From NCBI GenBank assembly GCA_036346275.1, contig CM070720.1, forward strand, positions 13,431,278 through 13,495,277: a stretch of 64,000 bases of DNA, read 5' to 3'. Source of the DNA: Otatea glauca. Lineage: Eukaryota; Streptophyta; Magnoliopsida; Poales; Poaceae. Shown here piece by piece: positions 1 through 12,004 of the stretch; positions within the stretch are counted from its first letter, which is position 1, and each line of letters begins with the position of its first letter. The notes under the pieces are model-generated. The model saw nothing but the letters and a program-made list of their open reading frames with translations, ran no database searches and had not been told where the DNA came from. A program made the translations under genes and the position numbers.

Positions 1-295
1 TAGCCGGAGTAGGCGTCGAGGAAACTCAGCATCTTGGCGTTAGTGGTGGAGTCCACAATCTGGTATATACGAGGAAGAGGGAAGTTGTCCTTCGGACACG
101 CCAAGTTCAAACCCGTGTGGTCGACACACATCCTCCATTTTCCTCCCTTCTTCTGCACAATCACCGGGTTGGCGAGCCACTCGGAGTAATCAATCTCGTG
201 GATGAAGCCAGCTTTCAGGAGTTTGTCGAGGTGCTCCCTTATTATCACCATCTTCTCGGAGGAGAAGCACCGTAATTTCTGGCGCATGGGCCTGC
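1..295 (-). pseudogene. Reverse transcriptase N-terminal fragment (Tat-type gypsy)
   Basis: The minus-strand frame starts near 295 at MRQKLRCFSSEK and runs to the window edge. It contains the block GKWRMCVDHTGLNLACPKD followed by FPLPRIYQIVDST and ends at LSFLDAYSG. These are the first RT palm and fingers motifs of gypsy elements; the catalytic YVDD motif lies outside the window. It closely resembles the RT fragment at 59549-59848, so both belong to the same broad lineage. Confidence 0.85.
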
Positions 296-425
296 AGCCA
301 GGCTTTATCTACAATTTGTGCTCGATCACCTCCCTCGGGACTCCTAGCATGTCTGCCGGCTCCCAAGCGAATATCTTCTTGTTGGTGCGGAGGAAAGTGA
401 CGATCTCGGCCGCGATGTGAACGCA

Positions 426-1080
426 CTAGCTCGAATTACCCTCTTCAAGCTGCATGGCCTTCATCGGACCACTGGGTTGAATCATCACCTTACGGTGAGA
501 GTTCTTCGAGGTTACCTCAAGACCCCACTGGGGCAGCATGCCGGCGAGCGCTAGAGCTTTCTCCTCGCAGCCGTGTGCCACCTTGAGGTCGCCTTGGACA
601 GTTATGATGCCATTTGGCCCCGGGAGCTTCATGCAGCGTTGGTCGTAATGGTTTGTCGCCATGAATTTGATTAGCACCGGACGGCCATGTATGGCGTTGT
701 TGGGGAGATCTCTGTCGACCACCTCGAAGGTAATCAGCTCGGTGCGGAAGTTTGAGGGGCCACCGAAGGTAATGGGTAGAACCACTTGCCCAAGTGGTGT
801 GGTTGAGCTCCCTAGCACAATGCCGAAGAAGGGAACTGCTATACTCCTTATTTTTGATAGGGGAATCTGCATCCGGTCTAATGTGCTCGCCAAGAGCAAG
901 TTAAGGGAGCTACCCCCATCGACCATCACTCGGCCGACCACAGTGTTGCTTATGGTTAGGGCCACGACCAGAGCGGTCTTGAGGTCCTTGGACATACCTA
1001 GGGGAGCATCGTCCCAGGAGAAGGTAATCGGAGCGCCAGCCCATTTGCAGGGCTTTCCAGCGGAGGCGTGATATATAGTT
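426..1080 (-). pseudogene. Aspartic protease (retropepsin-like) domain of gypsy pol
   Basis: The frame from 995 to 426 (about 189 residues) carries VMVDGGSSLNLL, the Tat-type version of the retropepsin active site, followed by the beta strands FRTELITFEVV and the block NAIHGRPVLIKFMA. Upstream, in a different frame around 1070-1000, is the stretch ITFSWDDAP that normally precedes the protease in these elements, so a small frameshift separates the two. The domain would cleave the Gag-Pol polyprotein. The equivalent in the right-hand element is at 60772-61314. Confidence 0.8.
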
Positions 1081-1166
1081 CACGCAACGTCTTTGAGCTC
1101 GCGCCGAGACTGATACATCGACGACCTGCCGAAGATTACATCAATACGGTGGTCACCCTGTTGAAA

Positions 1167-2911
1167 CTACAAGTCTTCTAAGTCCTCACCAGCATTGACC
1201 CTGTCTGGTCGCTTGTCCTCCTTCAGGAGCGTGGGCATCTCTCCACGCCCATCGTAAAAGGCGTCCAGCCTATTCTGCCAAGTCCTATAGTTTCGCAGGT
1301 CGTGGGCGTGGGCCTTATGAAATAGGCAAAACTTGTCAGAGTCGTACCTAGGCCGCACTTCATCGCCCTGAGGTGGGGCGTCACCCTGTCAGGGCCCAGC
1401 CTGACGCTGTCCCTGCTGAGGTCGACGTTGTGTTTGTCGAGGTCGTGGTCGACTTTGCTGAGGTCGAGGCACCTCTTGGTCGGGTTGCCGTACCTCCATC
1501 ACCTCGTGCTCGCTGTTCATTGCAGCAACCACGCGTAGCCGACCGCTGCCATTATTACGGTCTCTCTTTCGCTTCTTGTCATGCGGGGCTGAGCCATCGC
1601 CCTTAGCATTGGATGGTCTGGTCTCATCGAAAATAAGACCAATTTTCCCCTGGTCGTAGTCACCCTTCCAGCGCACTACGTCGTCTGCGTCCGCATATCG
1701 TTCCGCCATCCAAAACAACTTGTTAACATCAAGCTTCATTGTGATCTCCAGATCCTCTGTGAGACGTCGGTCGCGGACACCAAACTTGAAGGACTTGATG
1801 ACGGCCTCATCGGAGACGTTTTGATTTTCGCATGCGGATAAATCGACGCACGAAGTCTCAGAGGGCCTCATTCTTGCCCTGGATGATATGATCCAGGTCC
1901 TTCTCCCTTCCAGGGCGCTCATAGCAACTCTAGAAGTTCGACCGAAGAGCGTTCTGCACCTGGCGCCATGATCAGAAAGAGCCAGGTGCCTGGTTGAAAA
2001 GCCAGGTGCGCGTCGCGCCATCCAGAACAGTCGGGAGATAATTGGCCATCACGGCCTCATCCCCTCCAGCTGTCAAAATCACAGTCGAGTAGATGAAAGG
2101 AACTCATCGGGGTTTTTTAGTCCCGTTGAACCGCTCCATAGCAGCGAGCTTGAATCAAGCTAGCCAGTGTACTAGACGAAGGCCAACAGAATACGCTGGG
2201 TAACCGTAGGCTAGAGCAGCGTTGTGTCGAGCATGGCCGCTGCTGCCGGAATCGGAGTCGTGGTCGTCATGACGACCGTACCCAAGTCGATGGTGCACCC
2301 GCTCCGCTTGTAACGGAGGGCGCGAGAGTCATCAGAACAGTAGTTCACACGATCATGAACATTCTGATGCCTGGGCGAAATGTCCGGGGAAAGACTTTCG
2401 GACGCGCTGTTGCTCGAGTTGGCTCCGCTGCTGCCTTGGCGATGATGGGTTCGTCCCTGAGTTGCATCCTGACGACGCGGGAGCGATCGTAACGAACTCT
2501 GAGCCCGTCGGTATGGAGACGATCGGCGAGAGCGTCGGCGTCCGCGTGAAGAGTTGTCATCGCTTGCTAGAGAGCGAGATCCAGAGCGTTGGCTTCGCCC
2601 TCGCTGCAAAGGTACGACCTTGTCAGTCGCCCTATCAAGCTCCTCGGTGAGGGCTTGCCCAAAGATAGTCGACCTCGTCTGGGCTGGATCGGCCATGACC
2701 CAGGCGATGGCTCGTAAGTATTCCTGGTTAGTGAAGTTGTCTAGGCGGGCAGGGCTGCGCTGCCCAAACAGAGTGTGGATCTCCCCATGCTCCTCCCGTC
2801 GGAGGGAGGTAATAGCCTGGTCGATGGTGATCCAGGCCAATCGACGCACCTCCCCAGGGTTTTTGGGTCGTGATCATCTGCCCCTGCGCTCGCCACACTG
2901 CTATCGGCCAT
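1167..2911 (-). pseudogene. Gag of Tat-type gypsy element, broken
   Basis: The likely start is the ATG at 2911 (MADSSVASAG), which follows the primer-binding site by about 180 bases. The first frame breaks near 2850 and continues in another frame to about 2211 with an Arg/Ser-rich stretch (SRGRRRSRRSS). A second block at 2021-1389 has the capsid-like segment DLEITMKLDVNKLFWMAERYADADD and a basic Gln/Arg/Pro-rich tail. After an in-frame TGA near 1389 the same frame continues with KFCLFHKAHAHD, a C-x2-H-type motif typical of these gags, and stops at 1167. Structural protein of the particle; at least two lesions. Confidence 0.75.
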
Positions 2912-3086
2912 AAAGGCGAGACGTTCGTGCGGCGTCAGTGAGGATGAAAACATGGAAGTGGAGCCCACACGCTCGAGAACCGCATCCGAGTTCAAGCAGC
3001 TCGCTGAACGCGACATGTTTTTGTTGAAGCCGAAGGCGTTGGCGACGTTGAGGCAGTGAAGTTCATCCGAACGAACAAAACTTTTG

Positions 3087-3106
3087 GTCCCCACAGTGGG
3101 CGCCAG
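3087..3106 (-). other. Primer-binding site of the left gypsy element
   Basis: Two bases inside the LTR end, the minus strand reads TGGCGCCCACTGTGGGGACC, the tRNA-primed start found in many plant Tat/Athila-type gypsy elements. Its position directly next to the LTR boundary at 3108 fixes the element's orientation as minus. I do not assign the tRNA species. Confidence 0.8.
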
Positions 3107-3107
3107 C

Positions 3108-3523
3108 TGTCGACGATCGGGATCGCCTGACCACAAGAAAGATGAGGGGATGATGAGGATGGAGCCTAAGCCGTGCTCATTCGGAGGAAGGGATTGATTT
3201 TGACGGAGCTTGGAGAGAAAGGAGAGGGTAGAACCAAGAATTATACTGGTTCGAGCCCTCGACGAGGGTAATAGCTCTACTCCAGTCTTGCCCTAAGGCG
3301 ATAGTTGTATGCAACACTTGGTGTTCTGTAGGTGAATACAGTGGGCGCTCAAGCTCAGTTGTGCTCGAGAGTGTGTGGAGTGACCACAAGAAAGATGAGG
3401 GAAAGCGCGTGCTCGAGCTCGGGAAGCACCTGCTCGAGCTCGGGAACCCGTGCTTGAACTCGAGAGATACACCCCTTGAGTTTGAGAGGTATTTACTCGC
3501 ATAGAGATTACTTATCCCCGACA
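3108..3523 (-). repeat. LTR (416 bp) of the left gypsy element
   Basis: The plus strand begins TGTCGACG and ends CCCCGACA, giving 5-bp terminal inverted repeats TGTCG/CGACA with canonical TG...CA ends. The left edge abuts the primer-binding site. The right edge is confirmed independently: the next base (3524) is where a repeat also found at 14196 begins. The partner LTR is outside the window, so a target duplication cannot be tested, although AATAA would be expected on the far side. Internal short GCTCGAGCTCGGGAA repeats occur at about 3405-3470. Confidence 0.82.
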
Positions 3524-3748
3524 AATAAAATCCAAGGTATAAGTACGCCTTCATAGATATTCCTAAAATCACATCACACATTCTAAGCAGTGCCTTCGAA
3601 GAAACCTCATGCATGCATATAAGTATGCCTTCACAGATATTCAAAGAATCCAGCAAATCCGCACAAGCCACATCAAGGAATTCAATACACTATAAAATTT
3701 GTGATGCCAGTGCATACAGGATATACTAATATACACAGGTCTATACAT
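3524..3748 (+). repeat. 225-bp repeat, copy 1 (partner at 14196-14420)
   Basis: From AATAAAATCCAAGGTATAAG onward the sequence matches 14196-14420 in the same orientation with only scattered mismatches. It contains its own internal echo, AAGTATGCCTTCACAGATATTC, repeated about 95 bases apart. Both copies sit next to transposon junctions. It may be a segment of a transposon shared by both loci; no coding content is visible. Confidence 0.75.
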
Positions 3749-5868
3749 TTTGTATTGAGGAGAATTGAAATCAATGCAATAAAAGATTTTATTAAGTACC
3801 AAAATTCAAGAAAATTTCAGATTGGATGAAATCTCAAGGTGAACTTATGTTCCCAATTTATTTTCACATTTTGTTTGATTTGAAGTTTTATTTTGCATCT
3901 CATCCTTTTATTAAGGTTGGATTTCAAGATATTGAAATAAAAGATAGTATTTTTAATTCATTCTTGACATTCTAATTAAAAATTCTATTCAATTTCATTT
4001 TCTAATTTTTATATTTCTATTTTTCTTATTTAGAATTCTTGGGATACTATAGGTACCTAAAAGAAACATTTGAATAAACAAGCGTGAGTCCAAAACTCAA
4101 CAAGGTACATCATATAACCACATCATCTCATATGAATGCAAGTGATTAATTAAAACACATCATGCTTTTCACACATATGTAAGAACTCATAGCTTCGTCA
4201 TTTGAGAATATCCAATCATTCCTGCAATGCAGAATACCATATGCACATTGCCATCTCATAGCTCATACTGGTATAGCTGAGCAAAACGAGCAAGAAAGTA
4301 ATAAATACCAAAAACAGAGAGCAAATTCAACTCCAAAAATTACATAAAATTACCATTAAATAGATATCGGTTTTAAAAAATTTTAGAAACTGGAATCACC
4401 TCAATCGGAGTTCCTATGAGGGAGAAAGAGCTAATCAAAGTTTGAAATAAAAGAAAAATCAGAAAATTGGAAAATCCGAATTAACCGAATTATTTTTATA
4501 CTGAAAATAGCATTTATGATGTCATGCTGATGTCAACACCGAAAATGATTTTCGGTCGAATATTTTTCTCCAGAAAAACCCAATTTTTGACATCATAGGA
4601 CACGTGGCAGCACCGTAGATCAACACGTGGCTTAGGTCTATGGACTTAGTCCACGGCCGACGACTCAGTCCACGGAGGACATGGCGCAAGGCGCCTTGGC
4701 TGCTATGGCCGACACGCAGCGGCAAGCGACTGGTCGCGGCGCCGGTGCAATCTAGTCCACATGGACCCGATCAGGCGGCTTCGATTGTAAACACGTGGAG
4801 CAACATCGGCCACGTGATTGCGATCCAACAGCTCTAATGTTGCTACAGTGGAGAGGGCGACATGGCTACCCCGGTCTCTGATGCGTAGCAAGATCAAGTC
4901 TGCCCAATCCAAAACCAACGACCACGATCGAGCACAGGCGGCAAAGCGTTAGGTGCACGCGCGGCAGCATCCAGACCGCTTGTGCTTGATCAGACGGCCA
5001 GCGAAGCTCAACCGTCGCCCATGGCACACGGCGGCAAAAGGCTCACTGGAGAGAAGGACGAAAACGGCGGTGCGGCACTCCGGTGACCAAATGGCGACAC
5101 GGATCGACCGAGCTGATGGGTCTCGACGCGAGGGGTTCAACTCCGGGCTTCAACAAGGCAGAAGGGTCTTGACGGCAGCGGGAACGGCGAAAGAACGTGG
5201 CGGAACTTTGGCGAGCAAGCCCGGCGACTAGGGCGCGTCTCGGTGAGCTTTCTTTGGCAAGAAGATGCAGTGCGGTGAATCCAATGTGGGCAACAACACA
5301 TTAAAAAGCGCCCTCAAAGTCTGTGTTCGTTGCGATATTCACAAAGGAGACTGCAACGACGGCAGAGTCCGATGGTGATACGGCTTGACGTCGTGGCTCC
5401 ATCCCGTGCATTCATGCAGCGGCGATCCAACGGCTCAGGTGAAGCAATGACGTGGACAAACAACGGACGTTGGATTTGACCACATTCTAGGGTTTCGGCG
5501 AAGCGAGCTGACGCGGGCCGCCGGCGTGAAAAGAAATGGGCCGGGTCCACTGGGCTCAGCCTAGAACTATTCAAGCGAATTTTTTAAAAAATTTCGAATA
5601 AATTAAATACCAGAAATTAGAAATAGCCAAATAAAATAGCAAAAATATCAGGAAAATCCAGAAAAATTCTAGAAAATATTTGGCATTTATAACTCAAATA
5701 AAATATTTTCAAAAAAAGTTTATTTAAACTTTTCACATTTTCTAGATAACTTTATAAATGAGCCATAAATCAATTAATGCAAATTAAATCTAATAAATTC
5801 CAGAAAATTCATGGAAATATAAAATACATATTAAATTCAAGAAATACAAAAATTGGGATGTTATAGTA
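3749..5868 (-). repeat. Probable solo LTR or truncated LTR element
   Basis: The block starts TGTATTGAGG exactly where homology of the previous repeat ends and finishes GGGATGTTATA. Read on the minus strand this gives a start like that of the chromovirus LTRs in this window (TGTAACATCC). Its AT-rich flanks around a GC-rich core (about 4590-5560) resemble the architecture of the 4-kb LTRs at 21161 and 26811. No pol motifs are present and I find no convincing target duplication, so the ends are tentative. Confidence 0.45.
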
Positions 5869-6980
5869 ATTCATGTTGAAATTTAATAAAGTTGGTGATT
5901 AATTTGTTGAGCAATTTATTATGTGTGATATATAATTAATTTCAATTGATAATCTCATTTCCATAATTAATTTTCTGGGTTGTTTCATAAATTGTGTCCT
6001 TTTCAGCGTTTTAGGGAGCATCAAAACACTTCCCATAAAAATAAACAAGATTTGCCCGGCTTCTCTTTAGCATCGCAAGTCTAATTAAGCAGCCTTGGCG
6101 GATCTCCTTTCTTAACTGATATGACTAAATATCACAAAAGCAGTGCTACGTTCCAAAGGAGTTTATTAAAGCATATACTGCTTATAGCGCACGCGTATTT
6201 TCTTGGACAAAGCAAGCAACCAAACCGTATTATTTCGGTTTCCCCGATACAGATATACAGAGGCCACATTCACCAAAGCACGAATATATTAAACAGATAT
6301 TCATTCCACTTATGCATGCTCACTTTATGTGCGTGCATGCATGCACTGTTGCTGTGTATGTGCGTGTTGTGGAGGTTACATCTATACACATGTAACGCTG
6401 GTCTTCATCGCTAATTATCATCTCTACTTAATTGGTTGTTTAAAGGTCGTAACATAATCTCGATCAGATTAACAAGCACCACCTCCTCTTTAAACCGCTC
6501 CTTTTGGTTCGAAATGGTGCGTCTCACATACCTTTCCTACATCACTTTAATGACAAAGCAAAAGTGACGAGAGAAGGAAATAAAGAAAAAAATGTATGTG
6601 TAACAAAAGAACGAGAGAGGAGAGGGAGGAGAGAGAGAGAAAGGGAGGAAAGCAAGGGAAAGTTCTCAAATAAAGGAGTGAAGCAAAAGGAAGGGAAAAA
6701 CAAAACAAAGCCCAGATTCCTCTCCAAACAGGCCCTATGCTTTTTCTTCTCTGCCCATCTCCTCTCTCCATTCCCTCTTCTCCTGTATGTTCTTCTTCTC
6801 TTCCTGTTGCTCTCTTCTCACCCAAGAAGATATACCCCATCGCTCAAAGAAAATTAAGCCACTGGCCCCTTTAAGATTGACCTGAGATTTCCACACTAGG
6901 TGCAAGGAGAGCCAAGGTAACTAGCAAGATCATTCCTTGCAGCAAGAAGTACTCCTCTCTACTCTCTCTCACCAGCAGTG
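5869..6980 (+). promoter_or_regulatory. Upstream region and presumed 5' UTR of the bHLH gene
   Basis: No coding content. The stretch 6600-6660 is purine-rich (GAGA tracts) and 6755-6815 is pyrimidine-rich (TTCTTCTCT tracts); polypyrimidine leaders like this are common in plant 5' UTRs. The start codon context at 6981 (GCAGTGATGAAT) is the first ATG giving the family-like N-terminus. No TATA box or transcription start can be placed with confidence. Confidence 0.4.
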
Positions 6981-7261
6981 ATGAATAGAGAATTTCAGAG
7001 CTCCCTGGTGCAACAGATGATCAGGAGTGGTAGTAGCACCTCCACTAGCAGCAATATTATGGGTAGCTTGAAGCCTTGCCATGAGGACCAAGAGGCCTCT
7101 CCTAACATGCCCTCCTTATCTTCTAGCTCCATGCTCTTCTCCCAACAGTTTACTCACAGCTCTTCAGGTCTAGTTCCTATGAACGGCGTCAATTCTCTTC
7201 CAAGTCTGCATGATCGCAGCAAGGAGAAGAACATGCCAGAGTCATGGAGACAGCTGCTTCT
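6981..7261 (+). CDS. bHLH gene exon 1
   Basis: Starts [13 protein letters not shown], the N-terminal signature of grass members of this subgroup, and ends in the SWRQLLL region before a GTAAAC donor. It ends in phase 2 (two bases left over), which matters for the next junction. Confidence 0.85.
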
Positions 7262-10200
7262 GTAAACACTTCTCTCTCTATTTCTCTATCCATCTCTCTT
7301 CACTTCCTAAATTCTATACGTTTCATTCATGGAAGAGATCCACATAAGGAACCAATAATCCATGTAAACTTTAGTTGCATACTTAAGTATAGCTCTAGGG
7401 GAAGGAATAAAGTGGTTAATCCACTTTGTCGGTTTGTCCTATAGTAGATCATCGCTTTCCAAATGTTCTTTTTATGCTAATCATCTGGTGCAAGTTCACG
7501 TTACTAACTTGTAGTTGTTTTTATCTCGATGGGCTCATGTATTTGTGTATATCTGTGTGCCTTGTGCAACTGCATATACAACAGTGGGGGATTAGTTGGA
7601 GATCAAAGAGATACAGCGCCACTACAGCTCTCCCGTCAAAGGGATTAGAGAATTGGGGTGATCATGCTGCAAGTGCATGCATGTTTGGTATGAAGGAGGA
7701 GGGCTCCATGCCTCAAGCTGGCACAACTGCTTACAACTTCTATGAGAGCCATCTTGCTGGAGACCATGAGATCCAGGCAGGAGGGGCTAAGTCTCAGCTG
7801 AGCCAGATGCTCCTCGCCTCCTCTCCTAGGTCATGCATCACGACGAGCCTCGGCAGCAACATGCTCGATTTTTCAAACGGCGCACCGCCGGAGCTCAGGA
7901 GTCACCACCACAACTCCGATAACTCATCCGAGGTGAATAACTTGAGAAGATATGTTACTTCGATCAGTAATTTATTGGATGTTAAATTTTTTTCTTTGTT
8001 TTTTTCCAACAAAATTTTTTTTGGCACGGCTTGTTTCACGTAAATCGAACGCATATTGTTAGACATAAATTTAAGCTACATGAATGCATTCATTTGGTAT
8101 TCCAAAATGACAAAGAGTGAACTTGATCTGTTTGAAATATGTATAAACTTTTTATTGAGCTGGTTCTTCCAAGTGCAATCTTTAGGTTATGTTTTATCTG
8201 CCTCATGAAAAAGTTGTGTTTTTCCGAAGTACTTCTTTCCCCTTATTTCGTTTCTTGGAAAGCTATACGTTTGATCATGCTGTCGCTAATAATCCTGTAG
8301 GTTGAGGCTTTTACGGCTGTTAATACAATATCTTGACAATGGCACATTCTTTCTTCCATTAAATGAAAGAGTAATACTAGTATTATTTTTCTTTTATGAA
8401 AAGATACATGTTTCCATGTCCCTTTTGAAATCCGCTCTAGTCAACTAGTTGATGTTTGCATAGCATGTTCTTTTTCATGATCTCTTGGTAAGAGTGTAGG
8501 GCATGCACACTCATTGACAGATCGAGCTAGCTGATCTTTTGCTTACTTCTTCACATATTCTTGTGTATTATAGTACATAAGTGGTCGGTGTTTAGACGTT
8601 GAATAACTGGGAATTCACTTTAGAGAGAGGATTCTTTCTTGGGACAAGCTGAAATGGGCTCATGATTATTCATGCTTTGCTTCTTTGTCTTTCTCTAGTG
8701 CAACAGCACTGCAACAGGTTCTGCTCTGAAGAAGGCTAGGGTTCAGGCCGCCTCTTCAGCACAATCTACTCTAAAGGTTTCTTCCTCAGCACCCTGATTT
8801 CCACAATCAAACACATTTTTTCTGTGTTATTAGTGTGCATCTAGGCATATCTCTCTCTTTCTCTCTCACACACACACAAACACAAACATAAAGGGCACTC
8901 ACTTCGGAAGTTCGTGCGCCAAGAACACACGAAAATGACACAAATTTGGCATTTGTTTCCATTATTATGCATTCGATTATAGTACTGTCATGTTAAGAGG
9001 CTTTTCCTTGTGATAATCCGCTGCAGGTGAGGAAGGAGAGGCTAGGGGATAGAATAACTGCACTCCACCAGATAGTTTCCCCATTTGGCAAGGTAAAAAG
9101 AATGGAAACTTTGCTTAACAACATTCATCTCTTCGGATCTAGGTAGTAACATGACAGGGAGTGATTTTAGCACCAACTTGTTGCATTACAACAAGAAGAG
9201 GGTTAGATCTTCTAGCACAGTATATAGGCTATATATGCTTCTGCTGTCACAATTGTCTATAGTTTTTGCCATCTAGCTCCTTTCTTTTGCTTGTTTCACT
9301 GCAGGGGTTGTGTCCGACTAAAGTATACCTCTCTGACACACGTGCCTCCTTTTACAGACTGACACTGCGTCTGTACTGCAAGAGACTATTGGCTATATCA
9401 GATTCCTACTGGGTCAAATTGAGGTCCAATCTCTCTCTCCCGATGTGTGTGTGTTCAGGGAGGAAAAGCTTATTTGTCATGGTAATATATAGGACCTTCA
9501 GAAGTATGGGTGAATAGGGAATATCAGTTCTAGCATCACCGGTGCCTGTATAGCACAAGATGCATGCTTCATTACAGTAACATTTCAGGCACGTACTGCA
9601 TGTGACTGGAAAGTGGAGCCCACAACGGCATGTCCCCACACGCGTGCGGCAGTAGAGGCAAGCAGTTTAACTGCATGCATGGGAGGAAGTAGCTTGGGAT
9701 AAGCGAGGAATTTTTTATTTTTTGCCACCTTACATATATATGTTTTTTTTTAAAATATTGTCTTCTTCAAAATAAATTTATAAAATAACTCTCTCCTCGA
9801 TCGCGGAACGCGTGATAGACGACAAGTGTATCTGTGCTCCTATACTGCGGTAGGACGTTCCATCGCAGCAGTAGCTCGACAGGTCACCTGACGCAACGGT
9901 ACTAACTTGTGGTACCTCCGTAGTGGCTAAATTAGCCACTCAATTAAGCAAAGTCACCTAATTAGTGACTTAAGCAAGTGATTAAATGAGTAAAGTGATT
10001 AATTGAGTAACTTATCAACATGGTAAAATGGAGAACTTGCTGAGGTGTGGGTGCTCGGCAAGGAAACTTGATGTCTCTTCTACGGAAGGGCACTATTTTT
10101 TCAAATTTATTGAAAATAAGCTAGATCTATAAAAAAAAAAAATTTTGGGTTCAGAAAAAGCAACTCTTAAGCGAGGGGGGGATGGTACGTACTACGCGCG

Positions 10201-11908
10201 GGGAACAAAAAGAAAAATGGGAGGGGTGTGGGACTGGGCGCGAGAGCACGCTGTTAAAGTTGGGCGTGAGTATTGCGCGCGCACGCAGCAGCAGCGAAAT
10301 GGATGATGGATGTGTTGCGATGCCTGTCTTGTAGCGTCGTGTGTTTCAGGGCTAGCTTGGATTATATGCTCTCTCTCTCTCTCCCTCTGGGACTAGGATT
10401 ATATGCTCTTCCTCTCTCTGATACATGACCGGTGGTGGTTGTTCTTCTCTGTGCCAGGCTCTCAGCTACCCTTACATGGGCCACGGCAATGGGACCTCCA
10501 TGCAAAATGTAAGTTGCACCTCTCTCTCTCTCTCTCTCTGCATTCACGCACGATTGAGCGCATGGAGGAAAGGAGCTCTTACATCCGAGTGACAAGATGC
10601 CTAAGCACGTGCAAGGTGTCGTGAAATGCAATTGTCACAAACGTTGGTTGTTGTTAATTACTTTCTTCTTGGCTTTGTAGGAGGTTCCCAAAACTTTTTT
10701 TTTAAAGTATGCTAAAAAGCTTTCTATCAAAGGTTAGTGCGCGTAGTATACCGATCCTTTTCGCGTTTCAAAAAAAGGATACTGATCCTTTTCGTAACCT
10801 TTGTGAAAAAACGACTAAATATTTAGGCTTTTTATGGGTTCCAAGTAAGGGAACAAAAAGATTATTTTTATGAAAAACCATAATCGCTAAGAATTTTTGA
10901 ATGTATATGGGCATATATCCTGTATAAACATAGGCTTAAAATATTTGAAAATTTAAACTCCGAAATAATAAGTATGTAGCTTCCTGGAATTTGAGAATTC
11001 AATGAACAAAACTTCATGGCCTACGCATATAGAGGACGTAATACAAATAGGGTCAAAGGAAAGATGCAAGCCTTTTCTACATATCAAAGGCACTTGTTTT
11101 TGAACAAGACAAATGATCGTTACTGTGAGTATCAACAATCGGTTTTGGTATGTTTCTTTAAGAAATCTTAATTCAAACGTAAATAACCTGAATAGATTTG
11201 AAACTATAAAAAGGTCATTCATGGACCACTAACAAGTGTAAAATAATCCTCGTTAACAAGTCTGTATGTTCAATATGGGGTACACATTTCTATGGGGTCA
11301 ATTGCTAAAATATTTTTATAGAATTATATACTTACACAAATTTCTATTGACTACCATAGAACTAGCCTTGTCACATTTTATATAACCGTGGTCAAATCTG
11401 ACTTCTGTCTTCAAAATTTATCATAAAATCAAGTTTGAAAGTGGTTTATTCTGTAATGATCATTGTTTCTTTGAGGACGAAGATATATTATTATATGTAA
11501 TGGAATATATTTTATTTTGGTTTTTTTTAATGGAAACCAATCTAGCACCACCTTCTTAATTTTATTTTCAAAGTGATAACTTTAAGATATATGGTATCAA
11601 ATTTAAAATTTAATTTACAAAAATAGTCATAGGAAACTTCTTACAATTACTGATATAAAGGGTTGTTTTTCTTTGGAAAGGACTTATGATGTCATTAGAT
11701 TTATAAGAAAAGGTTATTATAAAAAAACAACTTGATAATTTGCAATGTTTTATTTTATTAGATATACAATGGCGATTGATCACATATTTTCTAAATCAGC
11801 CGAATCGGACAAAATGATAAAGTAGTAAGTTTTGATCCATGCAATGTGGTTCATCATGTAATTTTCTGTCCCTAATAATAATATCTAATGTTCTCAATTT
11901 TTATGATT

Positions 11909-11939
<31 letters not shown>

Positions 11940-11955
11940 TTGAATTCAGATTTCA

Positions 11956-12004
<49 letters not shown>

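Larger units (their letters stand above)
1..3523 (-). mobile_element. Tat-type Ty3/gypsy retrotransposon, 5' part, cut by window edge
   Basis: Read on the minus strand the order is LTR (3523-3108), primer-binding site, gag (from 2911), protease (about 1080-426) and the start of reverse transcriptase (about 295-1), which is the gypsy order. The protease core VMVDGGSSLNLL and the RT stretch MCVDHTGLNLACPKD are typical of the large plant Tat-like gypsy group (RIRE2-type in grasses). The rest of pol and the 3' LTR lie beyond base 1. Gag has an apparent frameshift near 2850 and a stop near 1389, and the gag-protease link is also broken, so the copy is not intact. Family level is inferred from motifs; gypsy assignment is firm. 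Confidence 0.88.

Noticed and set aside
3749..5868. Complete LTR retrotransposon between 3749 and 5868
   Set aside because: No primer-binding site, polypurine tract or pol motif, and no matching flanking duplication. At most a solo or truncated LTR.
6504..6857. 117-codon plus-strand ORF and opposing minus-strand ORFs upstream of the bHLH gene
   Set aside because: Made of purine- and pyrimidine-rich repeats (Arg/Glu and Phe/Leu/Ser runs). More likely the 5' UTR and promoter of the bHLH gene.
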